From NCBI GenBank assembly GCA_902729315.2, contig LR746268.1, positions 858,501-922,500 on the forward strand: a stretch of 64,000 nt of DNA, in the 5' to 3' direction. A program made the translations under genes and the position numbers. Position 1 is the stretch's first letter. Each line of letters begins with the position of its first letter. Below the pieces are notes generated by a model. That model was not told the origin of the DNA. It was given only the letters and a program-made list of their open reading frames with translations, and made no database searches. This document shows, in pieces, positions 1 through 11,047 of this stretch. The stretch is from Spirodela intermedia (Eukaryota; Streptophyta; Magnoliopsida; Alismatales; Araceae).

Positions 1-202
1 TTTGCTATAAACAGAAGGGGTTGACACCTTCAAACAATTAATGCGGAGAAAGCAGCCGAGCCCATCATATGCCATTCATATTCAATCCCGTGATGGCGAT
101 CACCTAGATCATTCTCCACAACTTTCTCTCTCCAAAAGGCCTGTTAGAGAGAGCACCACCTTGCTAGAGAGGCACCTCTCTGCAACCCGAGGGAGGTGGC
201 GT

Positions 203-1831
203 CTAATGCTCCAAGATCTTGATCTTCTCAAAGCAGTTCTTGGCTAGTCGGACAGTCTCGGATGAGAGACGGTCACCGGCGATGATCTTGTAGTGTTCGA
301 ACTTGGCCTCGTCGCATTTCAAAGCTGCAGATTTGCTTGCTCTGATGCATCCTGCCGCATGGATAAACAAAAGGTAAGGCTTTAATTATCATTGATTTCG
401 ATGTTACTGAGAATGGAAAATAAATGGTCAATTTTGAAAACATAATGTTGTTTAAGAAAAAAAAAAGATCATTTAAGTCATTTTCCTGATTGCTGTTTCT
501 GGTTATTTCCCTTGATACAAGAGTTCTATGTGATTCATTCATTATCATTGACTTTGACGACATTAGGAATGGAAATGAAATACTTAATTGCGGGAGAACA
601 GCTAACAATATCAGATCCAACGGGTTAAAGAACAGAAGAGATCATTCAGGTCATTGTGTTGATTGTTGCTTCTGATTATTTCCCTTGATATAAGTTTTTA
701 GTGGAATTCATTATGGTTGACTTCAACGGTATTGGGAATATCCAATAAAATACTTCACATTTTGAAGCACAATGTCGCAAGAGATTGGATAAGAAATATC
801 ACATAACAATGGGTTCAAATAGAAAAGGGATCATTTAGTTCATTTTTCTATTGATGTTTCTATTTATGTCGCCTGATATCAGTTTTAAGGTAACTTAATA
901 TGATTTATTTCGATGGCATTAATTATGGGAAATAAAATATTAAATTTGAAACAAAATCATGCAGGAGGCTGGATAAGAATATCATTTATGATGGCTTCAA
1001 GAACAATGAAATCACTCGGGTCATTGAATTGATTTCGATAGTATAGAAGATGGGAACTGAAATGCTCGATTCTAAAGCAAAATAATTGCAGGAGACCAGC
1101 TGATCATATCACATACCATGGTTTCAAAAACAAATGAAATCATTCAGTTCATTTTCCTGATTATTATTTTTTAAATATTTCTTTAGATACAAAGTTTTCA
1201 TTAAATATGACAGAAGGATACAGGACATGACGCCCATAAAGTATGAAGGACAGTATTAATTTCTTTCCATTAAAGACCAAAAAGATAGTGTATATTAAGG
1301 AAAATTTTCAAGTGACAATGCACATACACAATCAAGGATCAGTTCGTACTTGCACAGATTACATGCAAAGAGAAGTTGACTCACCACTCAGATCCAGCAA
1401 ATTGAATAGAACTGGGCAGTTTCCAATGCTCCGGATGAGGGTAATTGCACACCAGATTCTCTGGTGAGCTTCCCTTGAAGCTCGAATGATGCAAACTTTT
1501 GTGACAGGATTCACATACTTGACTGAAAAATATTACAATTGGCATGCTAAGAGCAACAGTTGTATGTTTTGATCTGAGCCAACTAATTATTATATGGCTT
1601 TTTCATCAGAGCAGACCCTGGCCTCGATGAAAAAGTCAACGTTTAAAGCTTACCCTGGAATGATCCTAGGGAGGAAGCAAGACCACATTCCCCAAAGTTT
1701 ATGAGGACACTGTCTTTGATAGCCTTAGCCACACTGAACTGGCTAAGAACAATGGGTTCATCTCTTGGACTGTCTCTGTTAGGATCGACAAAGACTTCAA
1801 ACACCATGTACCTGTTCTTGACTCCTACCAT
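203..1831 (-). CDS. POP5: POP5, RNase P/MRP protein subunit (3 coding exons)
   Basis: Subunit of nuclear RNase P and RNase MRP, which process pre-tRNA and pre-rRNA. Coding exons on the minus strand are 1831-1654, 1522-1385 and 351-203. They total 465 nt, giving 154 aa. Exon 1 opens MVGVKNRYMVFEVFVDP and contains the family signature NFGECGLASSLGSFQ. Exon 2 carries VKYVNPVTKVCIIRASRE, and exon 3 begins GCIRA and ends KILEH before TAG. Donors GTAAGC and GTGAGT and acceptors CAG support the joins; splitting a Val codon and a Gly codon restores the conserved frame. Length and order match plant POP5/Rpp14-family proteins. Intron 2 is 1.03 kb and made of diverged tandem repeats. The start was chosen because the conserved N-terminus begins exactly there. 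The gene is divergent from PSRP3. Confidence 0.93.
372..1190. repeat. Diverged tandem repeat filling POP5 intron 2
   Basis: About five diverged copies of a 150-190 bp unit. Recurring landmarks are TTTCCTGATTGTTGTTTCTG, TATTTCCCTTGATAC, a GACTTCGACGGCATTAGG-like segment and GGATAAGAATATCAC followed by GGGTTCAA, seen near 480-560, 650-740, 830-930, 960-1040 and 1090-1190. Copies differ by many substitutions and indels, so the array is old. It has no coding content; it accounts for most of the intron (352-1384). Confidence 0.75.
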
Positions 1832-2945
1832 TCTGCTCGCAGATTGGATGAGCGCTGTTCAGAATTAGGATGCACTGTTTACCACAACAAAAATAGAAAA
1901 AATAAATAAGTGAAGCACACAGTTTACTATTATTTATTACCTACTTTGTCACCAAGGTAAGGCCTTAAAAACGAATAAGATTCGTAAGGAAGTTTTTTGA
2001 CATGAAATCTTACAACTCTGCTATTCACAAGTCGTTGGTGAACTGCTATGCTGGTTTTTTGCTAAAAACGGACACTAAAAAAATATCACACGAAATTGAA
2101 AAATTGGATGAGATGATCATCACGACTAAATAAACTTTCAACAGACGTTTCCACGCGAGATATCTCGAGTTATTATCTAAATTTTAAATTTTCGGTTAAT
2201 TTATGCAAGATCAAGAAAAATATTTAATTGGATTACAAACAAATTTGAAAAGAACAAAAGGAAGAAAATACGTGATCCTAGCCTTCTAATTGGTTGGATG
2301 ACTTGCTCGCGCATTGTTCGATTACGAGACCGAGATAACATCATAAACTAATCTATTTCAGATAACTGATTGGATGACTAGCGGTGAAGTTAGTAAAGTT
2401 GGAGAAACAGCAGTTTATCGGCAAATAAATTGCCATATGAATTGTTACATATTTTGATGATACTGAGCTCGAATTATAACGGCGCAGAAATTCTACTCAA
2501 ACTGATCAGTAGACTAGCATAGAACCTTTTAGAAAACATGACACTCAATTCCCCCAATTCCTTCTCCCAACAATCCACATGATAAATGCATGAAACGTAA
2601 CAGGTGAATAAAATTAAACGAAAACGAGAAAAAAAAGGAATCCGGTTTCACTTCTCCTCTTCGTCCCACAAATTAATCCCAGGCCATCTCGATCAGCCCC
2701 AAGAACATTTCCGATTAAAAGAAAGGCGGAACGAGGCGGGAGTGGAGACGTACCAAGGAGTTGCAAAGGGCACCCTGCCCACGACGATCCTCCCGGCCGT
2801 CCGCAGCACAGGAAAGGGGAGGGGGCTTCGGAAGTGGGGAACCCGCTCTGATGGTTGCGCCGTGCTCGCCGGCGGAGGAGAGCGGCGGCGGACGGCGGCG
2901 ATAGGAAGGGGGAAACTGGCTGTCACGGGGAAGAGAGAGAGGGTT
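1832..2945 (-). promoter_or_regulatory. POP5 upstream region; possible non-coding first exon and leader intron
   Basis: Upstream of the POP5 start. On the minus strand a GC-rich block at about 2680-2945 contains a consensus-like donor (GTACGT, from 2753 downward), and a CAG lies 1 nt before the ATG. A leader exon of roughly 2754-2940 with a 0.9-kb intron is therefore possible. The intervening 1850-2680 is AT-rich with no gene signal. This is inference from splice-like sites only; the acceptor has a poor pyrimidine tract. Confidence 0.35.
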
Positions 2946-3010
2946 TAAGCCCAGGTCTAACTATGACGGGCCGCCCCGGAAGCTCTAAGCCCGATAATAG
3001 GCCCGGACCC

Positions 3011-3610
3011 ATGAAGTTCCTATCTAAGCCCGGTTAATATTGCCACGTGGCTATCCCATGATCGGCCCATCTGTTTCCCGCTCTCTCTCTTCCTCCTGCT
3101 TTTCGGGCTTTTTTTCTGCGGGCCCGTTAACACCTCCATTTAGAAATCTTAATATCTATTGTTTTGGTAATATGTTTAGTGTTAAAAACTTTCACCTCCG
3201 TTTTTTTATCTAATAAATATAAAAAATGTGTCGAATTCCAGGCCCGTGGACAATCTTTTCGGGCTTTTTCACTGGCCCGATATACAAAAGGGGTTGGCCC
3301 GAAAACCTGCCCCCACCGATGAAATTCCTATTTAAGCCAGGTTTAGAATGTTCGATATTGCCTGGTGGCTATCCCATCATCGGTCCATCTCTCTCTTACT
3401 CTTCTTTTTCGGGCTTTTTCTGCGGACCCGGGATGAGCCTCACTCGGCCCGTTGATGCCTCCATTTATAAATCTTAATATATTTAGTGTGCCAAATTTTC
3501 ACCTCCGAATTTTTTATCTAATAAATATAAAAAATGTGTCGAGTTCCGGGCCCGGGCTTTAAGAGGCCCGTAGAGGGCCTTCTCGGGCTTTTAATGGGCC
3601 GGACTTGATC
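3011..3610. repeat. GGCCC-rich tandem duplication between POP5 and PSRP3
   Basis: Two diverged direct copies with a period of about 308 bp (3011-3318 and 3319-3610). Shared landmarks are ATGAAGTTCCTAT / ATGAAATTCCTAT, GGCTATCCCATCATCGG, TTCGGGCTTTTT, CTCCATTTA.AAATCTTAATAT, and AAAAAATGTGTCGA followed by TTCC.GGCCCG. The block is dotted with GGCCCG/CGGGCC motifs. It lies in the divergent POP5-PSRP3 spacer and so overlaps both promoters. Confidence 0.8.
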
Positions 3611-3616
3611 CGAGGA

Positions 3617-3618
<2 letters not shown>

Positions 3619-3650
<32 letters not shown>
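3619..3650. repeat. (GA)n microsatellite
   Basis: About 15 uninterrupted GA dinucleotides, followed by an AT-rich spacer leading to the CT-rich PSRP3 leader. Confidence 0.9.
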
Positions 3651-3652
<2 letters not shown>

Positions 3653-3879
3653 TACATTTTAATTTTTTTTTAAAAAAAATATAATCTCAAAAAAGGTAAT
3701 AATCAAAACGTCCTGTATTAATTAATATTAATCAAATATTTAAGAGTTATTAAGTCGAGAGTGTTCACCCTCCGCTCTCCCCCGCTCTTTCTTCCTTATC
3801 CGAAGCAGAGAGAAGAAAGAGGCGGGAGAAGCCGTTCCTTCTCTCCTCTCTCTCTCTCTCTCTGACTGTGCTCTGCAAG

Positions 3880-4516
3880 ATGATGTGCTCATCGCTCGCC
3901 GGAGCAGGCCCCGCCGCCGCCGTTCCAGTCCGAACTGACCTCTCTCCTCTTCATCGGCACCGGAACCACCTCCACGCCTGTGGCTACGCGTCATCTGCTG
4001 TCGCTGCATCCCGCTCCTTCTCGCCGCTTTCCAATCTGTCAATTGCCCCTCGCCACGGGGAGGGGCAGATCTGCCGGATAGCCGCCGGTGCTGAGAGGGC
4101 GGAGGCGCTGCCGGAGAATCCGGACGAACAGAAGGAGGTAGGGTTTTGGATTTCGTTGCTGTGGTTTTTGCCGTGGATCGGATGTCTGATTAGGTTTTCT
4201 GGAATCTCCCTTCTGTCTGATGATGCAGAGATTGGGTGTGGCGGTGAAGGTGGCCGAGGGGAAGCCGAGGATCGTGCTCAAGTTCATCTGGATGGAGAAG
4301 AACATCGGGCTAGCCTTGGACCAGGTGGTGCCGGGCCATGGCACCATTCCGCTGAGCCCCTACTATTTCTGGCCTCGGAAGGACGCGTGGGAGGAGCTCA
4401 AGACACTGCTTGAGGGTAAGCCCTGGATCTCCCAGAAACGCATGATCATCCTGCTCAACCAGGCCACCGACATCATCAATCTGTGGCAGCAAAGCGGCTC
4501 CGGGAGCTTGCAGTAG
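3880..4516 (+). CDS. PSRP3: PSRP3 (Ycf65-like), plastid 30S ribosomal protein, nuclear gene
   Basis: Plastid-specific ribosomal protein 3 (cS23/Ycf65 family) of the chloroplast small subunit. Exons 3880-4137 and 4229-4516 total 546 nt, giving 181 aa; the intron is only 91 bp (GTAGGG...GCAG, phase 0). Exon 1 (residues 1-86) is a Ser/Ala/Arg-rich stretch starting [10 protein letters not shown], consistent with a chloroplast transit peptide. Exon 2 holds the conserved domain, with [56 protein letters not shown] and a terminal WQQSG. The upstream GTG CTC TGC AAG is in frame, but the first ATG is at 3880. A CT repeat (about 3842-3864) sits in the leader just before the start. The next gene, CLPS1, also encodes a plastid protein. 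Confidence 0.95.
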
Positions 4517-4670
4517 CATTCATTGCCTCCCTTCCTCCCATGCTCGCCTTCTTTCTTTCTCAATTATCCGAGATGAGCGTTTCTTTGAATGTCTGGAGCA
4601 TCCTTCCGTTCCTCTCAATAAAAAAATTTCAACGCAGAAGGATTTTTTTTCAGATCAGATCTTGCAGCCC

Positions 4671-5090
4671 ATCAATGATGCTTACTTCTTCACTCCCTGC
4701 CCAAGAAAAACATCAGAATTGAATTCATCATCCGGCGATTATTGATGAACCTCAGAATCATGGGCTGGTGCTAATATTTCTGCGGTGAAATCATTGGAAT
4801 CCATCCATACCTTCCTCTCTGGATCACCTTGCTCGCCCTCTCTGGATATCTCTGGTCATCAATGATGCTTACTTCTTCACTCCCTGTCCAGAAAAAAAAA
4901 AAAAAAAAAAGCAACAAAAACATCAGATTTTGATTCATTCCCATTCAAAGCTTGATGTCTGTTCATGCAGAACATCCGGCGATGATGAATGAACCTCGGA
5001 AGCAGGAGCTCCTACTAATATTTTTGCAGTGAAATCACAGGAATCCATCCATACCTTCCTCTCTGGATCACCTTGCTCCTACTCATCCTA
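4671..5090. repeat. Tandem duplication downstream of PSRP3
   Basis: Two direct copies, 4671-4857 and 4858-5090. Shared landmarks are ATCAATGATGCTTACTTCTT, CATCCGGCGAT, GAACCTC.GAA, AATCCATCCATACCTTCCTC and TCTGGATCACCTTGCTC. The second copy gained a poly(A) run (about 4891-4910) and a further 30-40 bp. It starts about 150 bp after the stop, so it may overlap the PSRP3 3' end. Confidence 0.85.
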
Positions 5091-5159
5091 ATAGTCCGAG
5101 AAGGGAAGGGGAGATTCTCTTCCTTTATAAATCAGGGCCCGTCTCATGACTGTCCTAGT

Positions 5160-5632
5160 TATTCGGGCCTGGGTCGGGCCGATGCACTGCGAGCTTGTAA
5201 AGGTTCAGGCCCGACCCAACATGTTGACCCACCGACTCCTTTCTTACCTACGGACTATATATTACGTGTAATAAGTATATCTATTTTTTTAAAAATAGAT
5301 TTCTACCGTCTTATGTCTTTTCACAAGTGGCTCTCAAGATTAATAAATTCATCGATATTATCGCGTAATAATGAGCCCATCATTGGTATATTCGGGCCTG
5401 GGCCGGGTCATGCCCCTTCGGGCTCAGAAGGGTTCAGGCCCGGCCCAACCCGTTGACCCACCACCTACTCCCCTTCTTTTCAACGGGCTATATTACGTAT
5501 AATAAGTATATCTATTTTTTTTAAAAAAATAATTTATACCCTCTTATATATTTTCACGCGTGGATCTCAAAATTAATAAATTAATCGATATTATTGAGAA
5601 AATATCGCGTATTAATAGCCCATCATTGGTCC
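5160..5632. repeat. GGGCC-rich tandem duplication upstream of CLPS1
   Basis: Two direct copies (about 5160-5390 and 5391-5632) with a period near 232 bp. Shared landmarks are TATTCGGGCCTGGG, GGTTCAGGCCCG, GTTGACCCACC, ATTACGT.TAATAAGTATAT and AATCGATATTAT followed by GCCCATCATTGG. The GGCCC/GGGCC content resembles that of the repeats at 3011-3610 and 10275-10450, though the flanking sequence differs. Confidence 0.8.
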
Positions 5633-5897
5633 TGGATGTGGGTCCCAACTCCTGCTGATTCCTATTGGTGGCGCATGGGTGCTGTGGATTTTGATTCGTA
5701 CGCGAAAGAGGAGAGAGTGGAGGGGAGAGAAAAATCTGACTGAAAAAAACTTGTGGGTACTGTGAGGCCATTTCTACTGGTTCTCTTGACTGGATGCCTC
5801 GTGGACGTCTGAGAGCACAGAGACGAGAGAGAGAAAGAGAGAGAGGGGGAAGGAAGAGCGGAAGAAGCGGAGAGAGAGGCGGGTGGGGCTGGAACGA

Positions 5898-8800
5898 ATG
5901 GAGACGGCCATATGTGGGAGGATTGCACTCTCGCCCAAGCACGTACTAGCTCCTAAACCAGGTTTGCTCTCGTTAAGTCAGTCCAGGGGCTCTCTCTGGT
6001 TTAGAATTCCTCCGGTTTTTATTTTATTTTATTTTAGATACCGAGGATAGCTCTCTATGACTTCTGGGGTAACCTCGGTTGGGGGAAACTGGTTTTTCTG
6101 GTGTTTATCGCTGTAGCTGCTTTTTTGATCATTCCGATGATTCCTGTTCGTATTGGCTTTCATTTTCTGTTAGCCTTTTCCTGGCCATATTGAATCATGC
6201 CCGTAACTTATAAATTTTCAGTCTCTTTGTCGGATTCTTTCTCCGGAGACGTCATTCCAAGGAATATTCCGTAGATTTTGATCTACCGATGCTATAACCT
6301 AAATGCCGGGATCTCCCCTTTCGTGTATGAATCACCGTGGCTGAAATTCTGCATAAATTTTTTACATTTTTATTTATTCATATGAAATGCCGTAATTGGA
6401 GGAAATACTTTCATGAACTAAGGAAAATTCTGAGTGGTTCAGTGCGATAATTCTATAGCAGGCAGCATTGTGATATACTTTTGCTTGTCGACAAAGAGTT
6501 CTTAGCATTGAGAGATATACGTGTATATTTTATATATTAAAAGTTCATAGCATGAATGCGGTGAAGTTTTCTTTGGTCAAGTGGGGCTCAAGAATTTTGG
6601 TTGATGACGGTGGGGTCCCTGCTTTTCCCTTATGTTCAACTATGACATAATAAGATCTTCTTGGCATCTCATGTGGAACACAAAAGTCTCTTGATGACAG
6701 TAATTGCTATCTCCATCCTCTTTTTTTTTTTAAAAGCTGTTCCGAATCTTTCTGATTGAAGTGGGATCTGGGTTTGGAATTTTTTCTTCATTATTCAAGT
6801 GCCTAGATGAAATCAATTATGAACTAGCAAGATGAGAGCTTGTAGAATAGTTTGGAGCTTCCGCATTGGCCTTTTATAAACATACTAGACATCCACGAGG
6901 GGCTTCGATTTGGTGCTGGCATTGAATGTTTGGATACGGGGGCCCACAAAAATTAGATGGTTAGAATAGCGATAAAAATGTTATATTGTGTAGAGGAAAA
7001 TAATCTGTGAGAGAATCATCATTGAGAGTATCAATACAAGCTGTGGAGAAGCATCTTTGGAAGATGAAATGAGATAGTTCAGATAGCTTAGGATCCATCA
7101 CGGATCTAAGATGACTCGAGGTGGAAGAGGAAGTCTGTCATTAATGGGCTGATTAATGCACTTAATCTTTAGATTACTATTTTTTATTATTTATCATAAA
7201 TTTATTTTCACCAACCAACCAGCTCTATTGGGATCTTGACGGGGGTACCCAGTCAACAGCCATTTAGAGCTACGTAGGAAACAGGGACAAAATCAAGGGG
7301 TTGCCTGATTTTAATCAAGTATTTTGTCTGATTCTATTTTTTGATTAGAAAAAATCGTAGCTTACTAATTCATTTATTGTGAAATTTATATCGTAGAGTA
7401 TTCGTTTGTACCTCAATTCACCACCAAAGTAATTGTTTGGATAATACAAGAGCTGAAAGATCTAGCATTTACATTTATATGCTATATGCACGTATGTGTT
7501 TGGACGATGTAACACTGAAATGTGGTTCAGTGCTTCAAGGGATTTATAAACCGCCTGGGTCCCCATGTTGTTGTGTTACATCTGTTAGTGATAACATTTT
7601 AGAACCATGTTAAATTGAACATTATCATTTTATTTTTAAACTGAACTCATTTCTCCCTCATATTCGTGCTTTCCTGGGTTTGATTGAGTCCGCGTATCTG
7701 ATCCCGAATTGGACCAGAACTTTACCGTGATTGGTGTTCTTAGTGAAAGAAGATCCGTGGTGAGGTCCCACTTCTGATCTAGGCAAGATCTTTATACTGC
7801 ATTTATGGTTTTGGGAAATCCAGAGCAAGAAACAGAAGAAGAAAAGAAGGTGTTTGAGATGCTCGAGAAAGTTCAAAACTATCACTTCTATCACTTCTCT
7901 TTCAAAGGGTCAACTTTCATGTAGAGCCTATCGATGATCAGATGGCTTTAGTCACATGCCAGGGTAAGCTCCTGTGAATGTTTGTAGATTCAGATGGGTA
8001 AGTCTCATTTCTCTATTGTGGTATTTTTTAAAAATTACCTACTTAAATATTGGCTTCTGCATTGAGATTTTGAAGGCATTTTATCTCCCTTTTTTCTGGG
8101 AGAATTACTAAAATGATTAACGAGATCACGCCAAATGTTAGCATTTCCAGTAAAAAAACCATGAAGACAGTATTGCCTCAATGTGAGAAACTTAAGTGAT
8201 GTCGGGGTTGCATCCGTGTTAGCATTTTCCACTGATAAATTGGCAGTCCCGGTGATTTCTTTCGCCTTTTTCTACTGCAAACTTTAAGGATTAAATGGGT
8301 GACGTGTTTATGGGGAGAGTATGATCTTTGGGGGTTCAAGTTATGTTAATGAAGTTGTCAAACATCTCATAGATTGTTTTTTTCCTTCCTGCATAAAATT
8401 GGACTCAGACGAGAATAATTCCAAATATTAGTATGAATTTATTTATCTGAAAATTAGTTTCGTGGACTTCATTAGAAAGTTCATCACATCCATCCAATTG
8501 TACTGGGTTCATGCTTGTGAAGTCGACAACTTTCATCTCATTTTGTGCCAGATTAATGTTTCCCCCTCAAAGATTCAATATTTTGGAATCAAACTGCATA
8601 ATATGTGTTGGCTGCTGGAACTAATTTACTTCAATCTATGCTATATTTATATCCTCGTTCAAGAAGCTTATAAAAGCTGAAGCTACCCAGAAGGGAAGTT
8701 AGCCCATGCTCTTGGTTATACCTCCCAGGAGATGGCATGTGGAGTCAGCAGATGCTCCAGCTAAGTACTTGGCTCCTCATCACAAAGAAAGTCTGTCGAT

Positions 8801-9966
8801 AATCGATCAATTCTAAAGAGAATTAAAATATCCTCCCTAACGATGCCTTTTTGAATTAAAATATTCTCCCTTTTTTTCTTTTCTTTTTTTCGAAGAAGTA
8901 TCATCTTTCCCCCAACCCCTCAAAGAGGTATTTATTTACGAGATTCTCTTCTGATCTTTCTAGAATGGGATCATTAATGCTCTCATCCAAGAGTCTGCGG
9001 TAGTACATTCTTGAGCTGATATATTAATCATCCTTTCCACTGTGAATTTAAACTGGAATTGCAGGCGACAAGCAGCTTCCGTTCAAAGGGCAGTTCCTGC
9101 ATCGAGGAGTTCTTACTCCCATAGCGGCTAGTGGACCCGGAAAAGGAGGTGGACTGTTGGAGAGACCCACTATAGAGAAGACCACCCCTGGTCGTGAATC
9201 CGAGTTTGACTTGAGGTATACCCAGTTCATCAGTCCACATATCAGCTTCATTATCCATGCGTGATTTTGTTCCTCTGAAACTGATTTGGAAAGAGCATCA
9301 GAGGGTTGGGTTTCTGCTACATCCCTGAATATATCCGAGCATTCTAGGAGGATCATTAGATGAACAATTGCTCCGTTGACAAGGAAGAGAAGGTAGATTT
9401 TTTTTCTGAATTTCCCTTCTGGGCAGGATTTGTAGCCCTCTGGTCTGGAAGAAAACTAGCCAGATTAGGCTGCAGCCTATGCTAACATCATGGGCCTCAC
9501 CCATTTCACATGGGCACAGGAGACAACATGCTCCTGCCCTAATTTCCTCTCCGGGCTTCATCTGGAGCCACAAACCTGGTAGAAATTGGGCGGATGGGTT
9601 CATGAGATCCATCAGCAACCCCAGCTGTCCCTACCCAGTTCATCTTCTCATATGGGTGGGCAGGCATTGTTCTTACATCCAAATGGTCTGTGGGAGATGT
9701 GCAGGAAGTCGAGGAAGATATCGCCGCCGTACCGTGTTCTTCTTCACAATGACAACTTCAACAAGAGAGAGTATGTCGTCCAGGTGCTGATGAAGGTGAT
9801 CCCAGGGATGACCCTTGACAACGCAGTCAACATCATGCAGGAGGCCCACTACAATGGGCTGGCAGTGGTCATCGTCTGCGCCCAAGCCGATGCCGAGGAG
9901 CACTGCATGCAGCTGAGGGGAAACGGCCTCCTGAGCTCAATCGAGCCTGCCAGCGGCAACTGCTGA
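5898..9966 (+). CDS. CLPS1: ClpS1, chloroplast Clp protease adaptor (3 exons)
   Basis: Adaptor that delivers substrates to the stromal ClpC/ClpPR protease. Exons 5898-5961, 9065-9215 and 9705-9966 sum to 477 nt, giving 158 aa, the usual plant length. Exon 1 encodes METAICGRIALSPKHVLAP, the start of a transit peptide typical of the family. Exon 2 contains LLERPTIEKTTPGRESEFDL. Exon 3 is the ClpS core: PPYRVLLHNDNFNKREYVVQ, VLMKVIPGMTLDNAVNIMQE and CAQADAEEHCMQLRGNGLLS, with the conserved NDNF adaptor segment. Joins restore a split Gly codon and a split Arg codon. Intron 1 is long (3.1 kb, AT-rich, no recognised insert) and intron 2 is 489 bp. Confidence 0.95.
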
Positions 9967-10260
9967 GTCTCATCCATCGTCAGATTCCCTGCATATTTGT
10001 ACATAATCTGAGATCAAGTCACCAGATTTATACTGTTCATGAAGATGATCATGCTCATGGTTGGCTATGGTGAAACATTAGACTTGGCTATGTGATGAAT
10101 TATATTTAATCTGACAGGAGAAGGTGGTCTCTCATAAAAATCTGAGTCCTTTTTTTTTTTTTTTTTTTTGTGTTTGTGTGGGTTCAATGGAACAGATTCT
10201 TGGGATTGCTTCAAGAGGCTGGTGCCTTTGAGGTGTGTATATTTGATTCAATGCTGGATT

Positions 10261-10450
10261 GAAAACCAGACTCCGGGCCTGGGCCCATACCTTAATATGT
10301 CAAGGCTGGGCCCGGGCCCGATCTGCCCCAGTGATGTAAAAGGTCAACACAGTTGTTTCCTTGTATTATCTTCTGACTCTTTGCTTGGTTGAATGTTAGA
10401 TTGCAGAGTTGACCTGGGCCAAGAGTAAGTACGGGCCCGGGCCGGCCCTT
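10261..10450. repeat. Cluster of palindromic GGGCCCGGGCC motifs
   Basis: Three to four copies of GGGCCTGGGCCC / GGGCCCGGGCCC / GGGCCCGGGCCGG spaced by AT-rich DNA (near 10275, 10310 and 10433). The motif is nearly self-complementary. It appears about 300 bp after the CLPS1 stop and upstream of the DUF1644 gene. Its function is unknown. It could be the subterminal region of a decayed DNA transposon, or a source of TGGGCC-type promoter elements. Confidence 0.55.
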
Positions 10451-10989
10451 TCTCGATCTGCTTTTAGTCATATGATGATCCAAACAATATTTCTTTATTC
10501 AGCTCCGTTGAAGTGAAAAAGTTAAATATATATATATTTCTAATATTGTAAGGTGAAATAATGACGGAAAGTTTCATAATCATCCCATTAATTATTTTTC
10601 TGTGACATAATTACCGCTAAAGAACGAGAGCATTAATCGGTATGTCATGTGGAGTGGAGTGCTAGGGAGGTAACGTTACTCGCGTGTGAGCCGACGCGGT
10701 GATTTTTCGTCTTTTCCTATTATGAATTTTTAATTAACCAGCACGATGTTTAATTTGTAATTCACGCCGCCACGTCAGTGGGTCCCAGAAAGCGTAATTT
10801 TGCTTATCCCGTATCCCGTGGATTGCAAAACGACACCTTCTCAGCCGGGGCTTCGGTGTACTCTCTGACTGGGAGGAGCTAGATAACAAAGAGGCCCAGA
10901 GGGCACAGAATAACAAGTTCAGTGAGGTCAGTGGCGCACGAGTCGAAACAGGAAGATGGCAACACCCGTCGAGGATGGCGCAGGCCAGT

Positions 10990-11016
10990 AGGCGGTTTCT
11001 GTCTCTACCGTCCACT

Positions 11017-11047
<31 letters not shown>

